Source: an uncultured Paludibacter sp. (lineage in GTDB: Bacteria; Bacteroidota; Bacteroidia; Bacteroidales; Paludibacteraceae). From it: DNA of 55,916 bases. Below, piece by piece: positions 16,084 to 24,804 of the stretch. The position numbers and the translations under genes were made by a program. The DNA is taken from NCBI GenBank assembly GCA_900498215.1, contig LR026962.1:2170037-2225952 (forward strand). The letters run 5' to 3'. The stretch's first letter is position 1. Each line of letters opens with the position of its first letter. The notes beneath the pieces were generated by a model. The model was not told the origin of the DNA. It did not search any database and worked only from the letters and a program-made list of their open reading frames with translations.

Positions 16084-19000
16084 TTATATTTTCACCAATT
16101 TTGAGGTGTAAATACTTGTTTTGTTTTCATTTATAATTCTTACCACATACACTCCTGATTTTAAATTCATACAAGGAATTTCTGCGGTTTCGCCTTCAAA
16201 ATAATTAGTCTGCACGGTTTTTCCGCTTATATCTAAAATGCTCAAAGTATAAACCCCGAAATCTCCCGAATTTGGTAAGTTCACTACAAATTGAGTTTTT
16301 GCCGGCTGTGGAAAAATTGTAATTTGTTTTATTACTTGTTTGTCAAATAATCCCGTCCCGGAACAAATGGTTGTTTTAACTGTAAATTTGTTTCCACTTA
16401 CCGCATCATATTCATAACAAGTGGAGGCAGTTATGCCTGTAACATCTACCGATTGCGGCGAACCATTTTTACTAAAAATTACATTAACATTGGTTACGGA
16501 AGCGTCAAATGTATATGAATACCAATTGTCATTTCCTTCAGTCATTGCTATGCCGGGCCAGGAAGCAAATAAATTTCCTGTTGAAGTCCAAGCCCAAAGA
16601 TTTACTCCCGAAGTTCCCCAATCTGTTGGTTTTTTAAATTTCACTGTAATTGCATTTGCACTGTTCAAATTAAAAGTTGCAACGTAATTTGCATCGCTAA
16701 TTAAATCGGCGCTGTCTACAATTTTATAGGTAAATGAAGAAGAGGAAGCCGAAATAGTGTAAACCATTTTTGTAACATCCGTAACTAATTGATTTACGGA
16801 AGCAGCAGTTCCGTTTACCGTCAAAGTTCCGTTTGCGGGAAGCGAGATAATTTTTACTCCTTTGAATGTATTCCCTTTCGGACTGGAAAATCCAAAATCA
16901 GAAGTAGAGAATGTATAAGAAGCATTTGCATCCAACGGTTTTGTGATACTTGTTCCTGTCGGATTATCTGTTACAACTGGTGAAACTGTAATATTATAGT
17001 TGCTTCCTCCGTTATTATCCCAAACATTGTTTGCGTGTTTTATCACAAAATTGACACTCGAAACTGCTTGAGCCGGATTATTAAACGGTCCCAATGTTAT
17101 TTTCCAAACGCCATCTACGTTTACAAAAGGAGTTTGCACAGCGCCACCTGTAGCTGCAATTGTACCTGTTGGTTGATATGCTGCGTTTGGCGTTGTCCAA
17201 GTTCCACTATTTCCATTTACGCCCCAATGTAAAAGTGATTCTGAAGTAGCATTTTTGCAAGTAATGGTGATTGTATTTGCAGTTGTAGGAGAAGTTGGTT
17301 CCCAAGAAACATCGGTGGAACCGCCACCGCCGCCATCGTTTGTTCCTATATATACGTGTTGAATTGGCGTTTTAAATACATTCCCCTTGGTATCAACAGC
17401 TTCCACGTAATAATCTACTAATTTATCTTTTAATCCGGTAATAGCAGCATAACACAAATCGGCTTTTGCTTTTGGAAGAATAAAGAAATTCAGTTCTGCA
17501 TCATTTGTTGGGTCGGCTGCCATTGCTTGACGTGTCATTGCTACATCTTGCCACGCTTCAACTTCGCTTCCTCCAGCGTAAATTTCATTTTGAATACTGC
17601 TGACAGGATTATCTCCATCTTTATCTAAACGATATTTTAAAGTAACTGAAGCTAAGCCATTTACATCGTAAGCATAAGTCCAAATATCAAAATCGCTTGA
17701 TGCAGCAATCTTTTTATAACCTGTTGTGGGTCCAAAAATATATCCTCCGGGATTGTATGGAAAACGTTGTGGAATAAATACTGAAGGAGGTGTGTTATCT
17801 ATACCGGGATTTGCATCAATTACTTTTTGTGCATAATCAATTGCGATATTTCCTGTCATAGAAGGTTTCACTTCCATATCTTCCGCTTTTCCATAGTACA
17901 TAAAACCGGAATTTAATCCGCCGAAATAAAAATGCCACGCTTTTTCAGCATTTGTTGCAGATGTTCCACCATCAGCAATGTAATTGATGCATAAATTTCC
18001 ACCCTCCAAGTCTTCCGCCATGGTTACATAATTTTCCGTAGCAGTAATCACAGCCCAATTTCGTGCATCTTCAGTCCATCCATTGGGGTCAAAACGATAA
18101 TTGGTTTTAGAATAAAGAGGCCATAACCAATTGATAAACTGTGGATGTCCCCAATCACTATCTGCATTTACCCATGCTCCGTCTTCCACTTTTACAATAT
18201 CATTTGCAGGAACGGGATGGTCTGTGAGAAATTGTTGAACTGTGGTTGGTTCATATCCTGCAGATGCAGCTGAATGCGTAAAACCAGTAACCGATTCATT
18301 GTAATAACTACTTCCTCCGCCCCAAGCATTATCTCCATCGTGAGCCATAAGAACGATAGATGGTTGCGATGTGTTGCTGTACGGTTCAATGTTGGATGCA
18401 ATATCACTTGTTCCATGTGTTCCGTATCCATCTTCATAACTAATGTAATTACACATTGGAACTACATCTATTTTATAAGAAGTTCCCGTAGCGGGATCAA
18501 TGTATTGCGCTTTGTGTGCTTGATAACAATATGGAGCTGCAAGTGTACTTCCGCGCCCATCAATAGCTCCTGAATACCAATGATCTCCTGTTGTTGTAAC
18601 TTGATCGGCTTTGTTTGGGGCGTCAACATTACCGTTAATATTGTACGGATGAACATAATCAGATAGTGTACGTGCCAAATGACTGTTTGCGATTACCGAC
18701 CACTGAATATTGCAGGTTACAAGCGCTTTAATAATTCTTTCGGAAAAAGCACATTCAGCGGGCCAGTAACCTTTTGAAACATATCCATAATATTTATTTG
18801 CTGCATATTGATGAGCTTGGATTTGTTTTATCAATGTACGTTCGCTTACAAGCGGAGATAATGCATGGTCGTAAGTAAAGCCGACAATATCCAGTCGTGG
18901 GAAACCACCGGAAGTTTTCCAACTGTTTGCTTCTTTATACGGATTCATCCATCCGCTTCCGTAACCCCATTGGTTTTTAGCTCCTAAAGATTGAATATTT

Positions 19001-19374
19001 TCCATTAATCCTGCTGAAATACTTAACTGTGCTCCTGCATTGGATAAATCTTTAATACTGTTCACAGCATCACGAGGCACAGATTGATAAGCATTTCTAC
19101 GGTCGTCTTTGGTGAAAATTTCTTCTAAATTATTGGTAGGATGTGATACGGAACTTCCCGGATACATGTTTCCGCCACTCATTTTTAATCGTTGCGATTC
19201 TTCAACAAACTGTTTTGAATCCGGTTTGTCTTGGCTTTTATCAGCCCAATAAACTGGCTGATCCATATGCCAAAGATAGGAAGTGTGAACTTTTTGTGCT
19301 TTTACAAAAAAGAAAGAGAAATTTGTTAATAAAAAAACAAGAATAAAGAAATGTTTAATTGTAATGTGTTTCAT
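16084..19374 (-). CDS. Secreted GH57-like glucan hydrolase with starch-binding module and T9SS sorting domain
   Basis: 1096 aa. Signal peptide 1-26 (ends FFFVKAQ). The catalytic region starts with YLWHMDQPVYW (31-43), the GH57 first motif. GYWPAECAFS places the likely nucleophile at E207, and MAHDGDNAW the likely acid at D346. After about residue 690 come Ig-like and carbohydrate-binding segments; the last of these (NLWAWTSTGNLFASWPGIAM) resembles starch-binding CBM26. The end (IFPQPAKTQFVVNLP ... KSGVYVVRI) is a type A T9SS C-terminal domain, so the protein is exported across the outer membrane. Probable role: extracellular attack on starch-like alpha-glucan. The GH57 call is by motif only. 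Confidence 0.8.
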   Translation of the reverse strand: MKHITIKHFFILVFLLTNFSFFFVKAQKVHTSYLWHMDQPVYWADKSQDKPDSKQFVEESQRLKMSGGNMYPGSSVSHPTNNLEEIFTKDDRRNAYQSVPRDAVNSIKDLSNAGAQLSISAGLMENIQSLGAKNQWGYGSGWMNPYKEANSWKTSGGFPRLDIVGFTYDHALSPLVSERTLIKQIQAHQYAANKYYGYVSKGYWPAECAFSERIIKALVTCNIQWSVIANSHLARTLSDYVHPYNINGNVDAPNKADQVTTTGDHWYSGAIDGRGSTLAAPYCYQAHKAQYIDPATGTSYKIDVVPMCNYISYEDGYGTHGTSDIASNIEPYSNTSQPSIVLMAHDGDNAWGGGSSYYNESVTGFTHSAASAGYEPTTVQQFLTDHPVPANDIVKVEDGAWVNADSDWGHPQFINWLWPLYSKTNYRFDPNGWTEDARNWAVITATENYVTMAEDLEGGNLCINYIADGGTSATNAEKAWHFYFGGLNSGFMYYGKAEDMEVKPSMTGNIAIDYAQKVIDANPGIDNTPPSVFIPQRFPYNPGGYIFGPTTGYKKIAASSDFDIWTYAYDVNGLASVTLKYRLDKDGDNPVSSIQNEIYAGGSEVEAWQDVAMTRQAMAADPTNDAELNFFILPKAKADLCYAAITGLKDKLVDYYVEAVDTKGNVFKTPIQHVYIGTNDGGGGGSTDVSWEPTSPTTANTITITCKNATSESLLHWGVNGNSGTWTTPNAAYQPTGTIAATGGAVQTPFVNVDGVWKITLGPFNNPAQAVSSVNFVIKHANNVWDNNGGSNYNITVSPVVTDNPTGTSITKPLDANASYTFSTSDFGFSSPKGNTFKGVKIISLPANGTLTVNGTAASVNQLVTDVTKMVYTISASSSSFTYKIVDSADLISDANYVATFNLNSANAITVKFKKPTDWGTSGVNLWAWTSTGNLFASWPGIAMTEGNDNWYSYTFDASVTNVNVIFSKNGSPQSVDVTGITASTCYEYDAVSGNKFTVKTTICSGTGLFDKQVIKQITIFPQPAKTQFVVNLPNSGDFGVYTLSILDISGKTVQTNYFEGETAEIPCMNLKSGVYVVRIINENKTSIYTSKLVKI

Positions 19375-19403
19375 GGTTTTGTTTTATAAAAAAGATTATA
19401 AAA

Positions 19404-19411
19404 CAAAAATA
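19404..19411 (-). promoter_or_regulatory. -7 promoter element for the GH57-like gene
   Basis: TATTTTTG on the minus strand, 29 bp before the ATG at 19374; leader of about 22 nt. Confidence 0.5.
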
Positions 19412-19526
19412 ACAGTGATACTTTATATTCTAAAAGCAATCACTGTCAAAACGAATAATTATTCACTCAAACGTTTGTAATTTTTCTGAAATCTTTTAAC
19501 AATACAGATTTTATACAAAATCATTG

Positions 19527-19904
19527 TTATTTTACGGCAATCGTTTCAATTTCGACAAGCGCTCCAAGTGGCAAATCTTTTACGGCAAAAGCAGAACGAG
19601 CAGGACATTCTGTTGGATAATATTTTTTATACACCTCATTCATTCCTGCAAAATGGGCGATGTCTGAAAGAAAAACGGTAGATTTTACAACATCAGCAAA
19701 AGTGTATCCCGCTTCAGTAAGGATAGCTAAGATATTTGCAAAAACCTGCTCTGTTTGAGAAGTAATATCTGTAGCTTGAATTTTGCCTACTGATGGATTT
19801 ACCGGAACTTGCCCTGAAATAAACAGCATTCCGTTTGCTTCTACCGCTTGACTATAAGGACCAATTGCAGCGGGCGCATTTGAGGTTGAAATTATTCTTT
19901 TCAT
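19527..19904 (-). CDS. ridA: RidA-family enamine/imine deaminase
   Basis: 125 aa from the ATG at 19902-19904. RidA hydrolyses reactive 2-aminoacrylate and related enamines formed by PLP enzymes. The N-terminus (MKRIISTSNAPAAIGPYSQA), the SGQVPVNP loop and the active-site Arg in PARSAFAV (R103) with E120 in VEIETIAV are all present. An upstream TTG at 19934 would add ten residues, but it lies inside the predicted promoter box and is rejected. Confidence 0.93.
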   Translation of the reverse strand: MKRIISTSNAPAAIGPYSQAVEANGMLFISGQVPVNPSVGKIQATDITSQTEQVFANILAILTEAGYTFADVVKSTVFLSDIAHFAGMNEVYKKYYPTECPARSAFAVKDLPLGALVEIETIAVK

Positions 19905-19931
19905 TTTTGAGATTTTAATGTTGTTTGGATA

Positions 19932-19939
19932 CAAAGATA
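19932..19939 (-). promoter_or_regulatory. -7 promoter element for ridA
   Basis: TATCTTTG on the minus strand; the predicted transcription start near 19924 gives a leader of about 20 nt and supports the start at 19904. Confidence 0.6.
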
Positions 19940-20199
19940 AACGATAACTTTATAATTGACAGAAAATTCGAGTTAGATTTTTTAATTTTTATGTCTGATT
20001 CTTATTTAGACAATTAAAAAACGTGTTAAATATTTTATTCCTTTTTAACTAAAAATCAATTGTTTGGAATGAATTTTGCTGTTCTATAATGTAATTAATA
20101 ACGCTCTTAAACAAATGTAAATCCAAAAATGTTATATAATTTGGAATAATATATTTTTTAACAACTAAAATATTTATTAACAATCTAAAAACAAACAAC

Positions 20200-20676
20200 A
20201 TGAAAAAAATCGTTTCTATGTTGGCTTTGGTTGCTTTTATTGCGCTGGGATTAAATTCTTGTGCGCCAAAAGATGCCGACATTCAAAAAGCTGTACAAAC
20301 TGCCATTTCAACTAATCCGGATGCTACAGGCGTATCGGTGAGCGTAGAAAAACAAGTGGTAACATTAACAGGCGAAGTAAAAGACGAGGCTACGAGTGCC
20401 GCTATTGCTGCTGCCGCTCAAGAGGTAAAAGGCGTAAAATCAGTAGTAAATAGTTTAACTGTTACTCCTCCTCCTCCTGTAATTAGCGCAGCCGACGAAA
20501 CTTTAATGACACAACTAAAAGATGCATTAAAAGATAACCCTACCGTAACTTTTACAGTAAAAGACGGAGTAATTACATTGACTGGCGAAGTAAAAAAAAT
20601 GGATTTACCTAAATTGATGCAAAAAATCAGTGCTTTAAAACCGGTAAAGGTTGAAAATAATTTAACCATTAAATAA
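20200..20676 (+). CDS. Lipoprotein with two BON domains
   Basis: 158 aa. Lipoprotein signal with lipobox LNSC (Cys21). Two BON modules follow, about 26-90 and 98-158, each with the beta-turn signature (VVTLTGEVKDEA and VITLTGEVKKMD), separated by a proline run (TPPPPV). BON domains bind phospholipid surfaces and occur in envelope-stress proteins such as OsmY and DolP. It heads a three-gene cassette that ends at a strong terminator. Confidence 0.85.
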   Translation: MKKIVSMLALVAFIALGLNSCAPKDADIQKAVQTAISTNPDATGVSVSVEKQVVTLTGEVKDEATSAAIAAAAQEVKGVKSVVNSLTVTPPPPVISAADETLMTQLKDALKDNPTVTFTVKDGVITLTGEVKKMDLPKLMQKISALKPVKVENNLTIK

Positions 20677-20687
20677 AGTACATTATT

Positions 20688-21107
20688 ATGACTTTACAAG
20701 ATAAATATAAAGCTATTGTCGACGCAGCACAACAAGCTGGCGCCACCGAGCTTCAAGTTGTAGAACAAGGAGGAGTTCTTCATATTGATGGAGAAGTTCC
20801 AAGTGGAGAAGTAAAAGACAAACTATGGAGTATTTATGAAAGTATTGATCCAAACTTCAAATCGGGGGATTTAGTATTAAATGTTAACGCTAAAGTAACA
20901 GAAGGCGGAAAAGTAAGAGTAATCACACAAGAAGGAAATTTGAATATCCGTAAAGGTCCCGGGACAGATCAACCAATTGTAGGAAAAGCTGCTAAAGGAG
21001 AAATTATTACCCTTATTAGCAAAGCAAATGAACAATGGTGGTTAGTACGCACGAACGACGGTGAACAAGGATATTCTTATGCCCAATATCTTGAACCGGT
21101 AATATAA
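20688..21107 (+). CDS. BON-like plus SH3b domain protein, cytoplasmic
   Basis: 139 aa with no signal peptide. Residues 1-68 resemble a BON domain (LHIDGEVPSGEVKDKLW), and 72-138 are a bacterial SH3 (SH3b) domain (NLNIRKGPGTDQPIVGKAAKG ... QGYSYAQYLEP). The plan parallels E. coli Kbp (YgaU), a K+-binding BON-LysM protein, but with SH3b in place of LysM. It starts 11 bp after the BON lipoprotein gene. The K+ role is only an analogy. Confidence 0.7.
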   Translation: MTLQDKYKAIVDAAQQAGATELQVVEQGGVLHIDGEVPSGEVKDKLWSIYESIDPNFKSGDLVLNVNAKVTEGGKVRVITQEGNLNIRKGPGTDQPIVGKAAKGEIITLISKANEQWWLVRTNDGEQGYSYAQYLEPVI

Positions 21108-21130
21108 ATAAAAAAAATACATTTTAAATT

Positions 21131-21463
21131 ATGGGAAAATTTGCAGTAACATTAAGAAAAAATGGCGAGTTTCAATTTGTGTTGAAAGCCGGAAACGGTC
21201 AAGTAATTTTGTCAAGTCAGGGTTACGAAGCGAAATCAAGTTGTATGAACGGAATAGAATCTGTTCGTAAAAACAGTTTGGATGATAAACGTTTTGACAG
21301 AAAAGAATCTTCAAACGGAAAACCATTCTTCAACTTAACAGCTACCAACGGTCAAGTTATTGGAACGAGCGAAATGTACGAAAGCGTTGCAGCTTGTGAA
21401 AACGGAATTGAATCTGTGAAAAAGAATGCACCGGACGCTTTAGTTGACGACCAAACCACTTAA
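21131..21463 (+). CDS. Tandem DUF1508 (YegP-like) protein
   Basis: 110 aa made of two repeats of about 50 residues (FQFVLKAGNGQVILSSQGY and FFNLTATNGQVIGTSEMY), each followed by a helix with a GIESV motif. This is the DUF1508/YegP fold, a small dimeric protein of unknown biochemical role, often stress-linked. Last gene of the cassette; a terminator follows at 22 bp. Confidence 0.88.
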   Translation: MGKFAVTLRKNGEFQFVLKAGNGQVILSSQGYEAKSSCMNGIESVRKNSLDDKRFDRKESSNGKPFFNLTATNGQVIGTSEMYESVAACENGIESVKKNAPDALVDDQTT

Positions 21464-21484
21464 AAAAATAAGTATTTATTGATT

Positions 21485-21518
21485 AAGCCGATTTTACTCT
21501 GTTGAAATCGGCTTTTTT
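21485..21518 (+). terminator. Rho-independent terminator after the BON cassette
   Basis: AAGCCGATTT, 10-nt loop, AAATCGGCTT followed directly by a T-run. Perfect 10-bp stem. Confidence 0.88.
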
Positions 21519-21587
21519 CATATTATTCTTAACCAACGTTTTAAAACTTTGGCAAAGTTTGTTGAGCGGTTTTTAATTTTTAATTCG

Positions 21588-21596
21588 TATTTTTGC
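21588..21596 (+). promoter_or_regulatory. -7 promoter element for dut
   Basis: TATTTTTGC, a perfect TAnnTTTGC; the leader to the dut ATG at 21635 is about 32 nt. Confidence 0.65.
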
Positions 21597-21634
21597 ATAA
21601 ATTTTTATTTTTATATTAGGATAATTGTAAACAG

Positions 21635-22069
21635 ATGAAAATCAGAATAGTAAATAAATCGAAACATTTGTTGCCGGAATACGCAACGGTTTTTTCGGCA
21701 GGAATGGATTTAAGAGCCAACATTGATGAACCGATTGAATTAAAACCTTTGGAACGAAAATTGATTTCTACAGGATTATATATAGAATTGCCCGAAAGTT
21801 ACGAAGCGCAAATCCGTCCCCGAAGCGGGCTGGCAATAAAAAAGGGAATTACCGTTTTAAATTCTCCCGGAACGATTGATGCCGATTATCGTGGCGAAAT
21901 TTGTGTTATTTTAATCAATTTGTCGAATGAACCGTTTGTGATAAACGACGGTGAACGTATTTGTCAAATGGTTATTGCTCGTCACGCTCAAGCTGAATGG
22001 GAACAAGTAGAACTTTTAAATGAAACAGACAGAGGCGCAGGCGGTTTCGGACACACCGGAAAACATTAA
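21635..22069 (+). CDS. dut: dUTP diphosphatase (dUTPase)
   Basis: 144 aa trimeric dUTPase that makes dUMP and keeps uracil out of DNA. The conserved motifs are in order: AGMDLRA (22-28), PRSGLA (62-67), [11 protein letters not shown] (79-89), a motif 4 region around [10 protein letters not shown], and the C-terminal arm [10 protein letters not shown] (133-142). It leads a rightward run of dut, TPR, DUF4292 and EnvC-like genes, an order often seen in Bacteroidota. Confidence 0.97.
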   Translation: MKIRIVNKSKHLLPEYATVFSAGMDLRANIDEPIELKPLERKLISTGLYIELPESYEAQIRPRSGLAIKKGITVLNSPGTIDADYRGEICVILINLSNEPFVINDGERICQMVIARHAQAEWEQVELLNETDRGAGGFGHTGKH

Positions 22070-22130
22070 TTTACAGTTTGTAGTTTGCATATTTTTAAAA
22101 TGATACAAGCTGTTTGAGAAAAATACAAAA

Positions 22131-23876
22131 ATGTCAAAAATAAAAATTATCATATTTATCCTTGTTTTGGGATGTTTTTCTACTGCATTTGCAGCAAAAA
22201 AACCGGCTAAAAAAGAGAATTTAAAACAGCAGATTTTATCTTCGGACGAAAAAACTCGTTTTGATTACTACTTTTTTGAAGCTATGCGTCAAAAAAATCT
22301 TGAGCATTACGATGCTGAAATGGAAGCGCTGAGAATGTGTGAAAGTATTGACTCGTTAAATGGCAGTGTTCAAAGCGAATTGGGTATTTTGTATTCCAAT
22401 CTGGATAAAACAGACAAAGCGGTTTATGCATTTCAAAAGGCAGTGAATGCAAACCCAACAAATTGGTGGTATCGCGTTCAGTTAATTTCTACGCTTTCTT
22501 CCAGAGAAAAATATGAAGAAGCAATAAATCAGACATTGGAACTTAAAAAACAATTTCCTGAAAAAGAGGAAGTTTACACAATGCTTGCATCATTGTACAA
22601 GCAAACAGGAGAATATGATAAAGCCATAAAAGCATTAGACGATTTGGAAGTTTTTACCGGAATAAACGACTATTTGTCTTTTCAAAAATTCCAGCTATAC
22701 TCAGCATTGAATAAAAATCAAAAGGCAATGGCTGAAATTGACAAACTCATTGCGAAATACCCTGCAGAAACACGTTATCAGGTTTTGAAAGGTGATATTC
22801 TTTTGCAATTAAAACAAGAAGAAAAAGCATATCAAATATATCAAAATATTTTAGCAACCGATCCGTCCAATCCTTTTGTATATGTATCGTTGGCAAATTA
22901 TTACAAACAAAAAAATCTGCCCGAAAAAGCGATGGACGCTATTGTTTCCGCATTAAAAAATCCACAACTTCCTTCCGATACAAAAATGGAAATTTTGGGA
23001 CAATATGTGGAAAAATTGCTTTATAATAAAGAAAAAATTGCTGAAACTGAGAATTTGTTTAAAATTTTGGTAGATTCTTATCCGTTGGATGAAAAAACGC
23101 ATATGTATTACGCTCTCTTTTTGCAACATCAGAAAAGAAATGACGAAGCGCTTTCGGAATTGGAAAGTGTAATCAATATAAATCCTAAAAATGAACAGGC
23201 GTGGTTAAATTCATTAAATATTTTATCCGAAAAAGAAGATACGTTGGGGATTCTGAATTTAACAGAAAAAGCATTAAAACAACTTCCGGAAACTCCACAG
23301 TTTTATTTTTATCGTTCTATCGCTTTTTATCAATTGGGAAAATATGATGAGGCGCTGAAAACCAACGAAGATGCTTTAAAAAGTATAGATACGAGTGTTC
23401 CGCAAGTATTAAGTAATTTTTACGCTCAAATGGCTGATATCTACTACAAAATGAAAGAAAAAGAAAAAGCGTTTGATAATTACGAAAAAGCTCTCAATGC
23501 CGATCCTACCAATATTTATGTAATGAATAATTATGCATATTATTTATCCGAAGAAAAAACAGAATTGCGGAAAGCGGAGCGTATGAGTGCAAAAACGGTG
23601 GAACAAGAACCTACTAACAGCACGTATTTAGACACTTACGCTTGGATTCTTTATCAGCAAGGAAATTATTCGTTAGCAAAATTTTATATACAAAAAGCCG
23701 TTGATAATTTAGACAAAGAACACGAACCCGGTGTAATTTTAGAACATTACGGCGATATTCTTTTTGCATTAAAAGACAATGCTAAAGCCCTCGAGATGTG
23801 GCAAAAAGCATATGATTCAGGGAAAAAAGACGACGAACTGAAAAAGAAAATTGAAGACCTTAAGAAGAGTTTATAG
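22131..23876 (+). CDS. Exported TPR-repeat protein
   Basis: 581 aa with a signal peptide (about 1-21, ends AFAAK). At least eight TPR-type helical pairs follow, for example ELGILYSNLDKTDKAVYAFQ and KMKEKEKAFDNYEKALNADP. It is a periplasmic scaffold without a catalytic domain. Its place in the dut-TPR-DUF4292-EnvC order suggests envelope biogenesis. Confidence 0.85.
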   Translation: MSKIKIIIFILVLGCFSTAFAAKKPAKKENLKQQILSSDEKTRFDYYFFEAMRQKNLEHYDAEMEALRMCESIDSLNGSVQSELGILYSNLDKTDKAVYAFQKAVNANPTNWWYRVQLISTLSSREKYEEAINQTLELKKQFPEKEEVYTMLASLYKQTGEYDKAIKALDDLEVFTGINDYLSFQKFQLYSALNKNQKAMAEIDKLIAKYPAETRYQVLKGDILLQLKQEEKAYQIYQNILATDPSNPFVYVSLANYYKQKNLPEKAMDAIVSALKNPQLPSDTKMEILGQYVEKLLYNKEKIAETENLFKILVDSYPLDEKTHMYYALFLQHQKRNDEALSELESVININPKNEQAWLNSLNILSEKEDTLGILNLTEKALKQLPETPQFYFYRSIAFYQLGKYDEALKTNEDALKSIDTSVPQVLSNFYAQMADIYYKMKEKEKAFDNYEKALNADPTNIYVMNNYAYYLSEEKTELRKAERMSAKTVEQEPTNSTYLDTYAWILYQQGNYSLAKFYIQKAVDNLDKEHEPGVILEHYGDILFALKDNAKALEMWQKAYDSGKKDDELKKKIEDLKKSL

Positions 23877-23955
23877 TCCTGATGAAAACTCTGTCGGGGA
23901 GGCAGACAAACTATATTTCGTCTGCATTTACACTAAAAAATAAATTTACATTAAA

Positions 23956-24786
23956 ATGAGAACGATAAAATATATTTCTGCAATACTTATAATAATTACG
24001 TTTGCTGCTTGCGGCACAACAAAAAAAATAACTCAACAACCTCCTGTAGAAACTCCTAAAATTACCATCAATTCTGCTGTAGAAATGGTAAAAACATTGG
24101 AAGAAAATCAACCGAGTTTTCTTTCGGCAAACGCTTCAAAAATGTCGGTAGATGTGAATTTTAAAGGGCGTGAAATGTCTATGGGAGCTGCTTGCCAATT
24201 GGTAACGGATTCTGCAATTCATCTTTCTTTAATGCCTTTTATGGGAATTGAACTTTTTAAGCTGGAGCTTACGCCAAAAGAATTTATTCTCATTGACAAA
24301 ATGAATAAAAGATATTACATAAACACGTATGCCTATTTCAAAAACCATTTCGGAATAAATATAAATTATAATGATATTCAATCCATTATAAGCAACAGGT
24401 TATTTTTAGCCGAGAAAAAAGCATATCTCCCGGAGGATTTCAGCTGGAAGGAAAATTCTCCTACAACACTTACGCTGCTTGCAAACGGTGAAAAAACTAT
24501 GCAGGAAACAAAAATAGACTCGCTGCTACTTACTAGAATTTCACAGGTAATTATAAAAGCTGTGGACTATAATTACGTTCTCTACACCGATTATTCTGAC
24601 TTTAAAAAAACCGGTGAATATCTTTTCCCGCAAAAAACATCAATTAAAGCAGAAGATAATGGAATTATAAAAGCATCGTTTAGTTTCGATATTCAAAAAT
24701 TAGCATTCAATGAACCTTTAACATTAAAACCTACAAACTTAGCAAGATACACACCGGGAAATTTAGACGCGTTTTTTAAAAAATAA
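23956..24786 (+). CDS. DUF4292 lipoprotein
   Basis: 276 aa. Lipoprotein signal with Cys19 (FAACGTT). The rest matches DUF4292 (LSANASKMSVDVNFKGREM ... SLMPFMGIELFKLELTPKEF), a beta-rich, LolB/LolA-like Bacteroidota family. LolA-like folds carry lipids or lipoproteins, and a LolB-like role is a reasonable inference; the family has no firmly established function to my knowledge. Confidence 0.8.
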   Translation: MRTIKYISAILIIITFAACGTTKKITQQPPVETPKITINSAVEMVKTLEENQPSFLSANASKMSVDVNFKGREMSMGAACQLVTDSAIHLSLMPFMGIELFKLELTPKEFILIDKMNKRYYINTYAYFKNHFGININYNDIQSIISNRLFLAEKKAYLPEDFSWKENSPTTLTLLANGEKTMQETKIDSLLLTRISQVIIKAVDYNYVLYTDYSDFKKTGEYLFPQKTSIKAEDNGIIKASFSFDIQKLAFNEPLTLKPTNLARYTPGNLDAFFKK

Positions 24787-24804
24787 AATTCTCACAATAA
24801 TTTA

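Noticed and set aside
23902-23925. GCAGAC ... GTCTGC hairpin between the TPR and DUF4292 genes, possible terminator or repeat copy
   Set aside because: Only a 6-bp stem, no T-run, and only vague likeness to the G/C-rich repeat; too weak to call.
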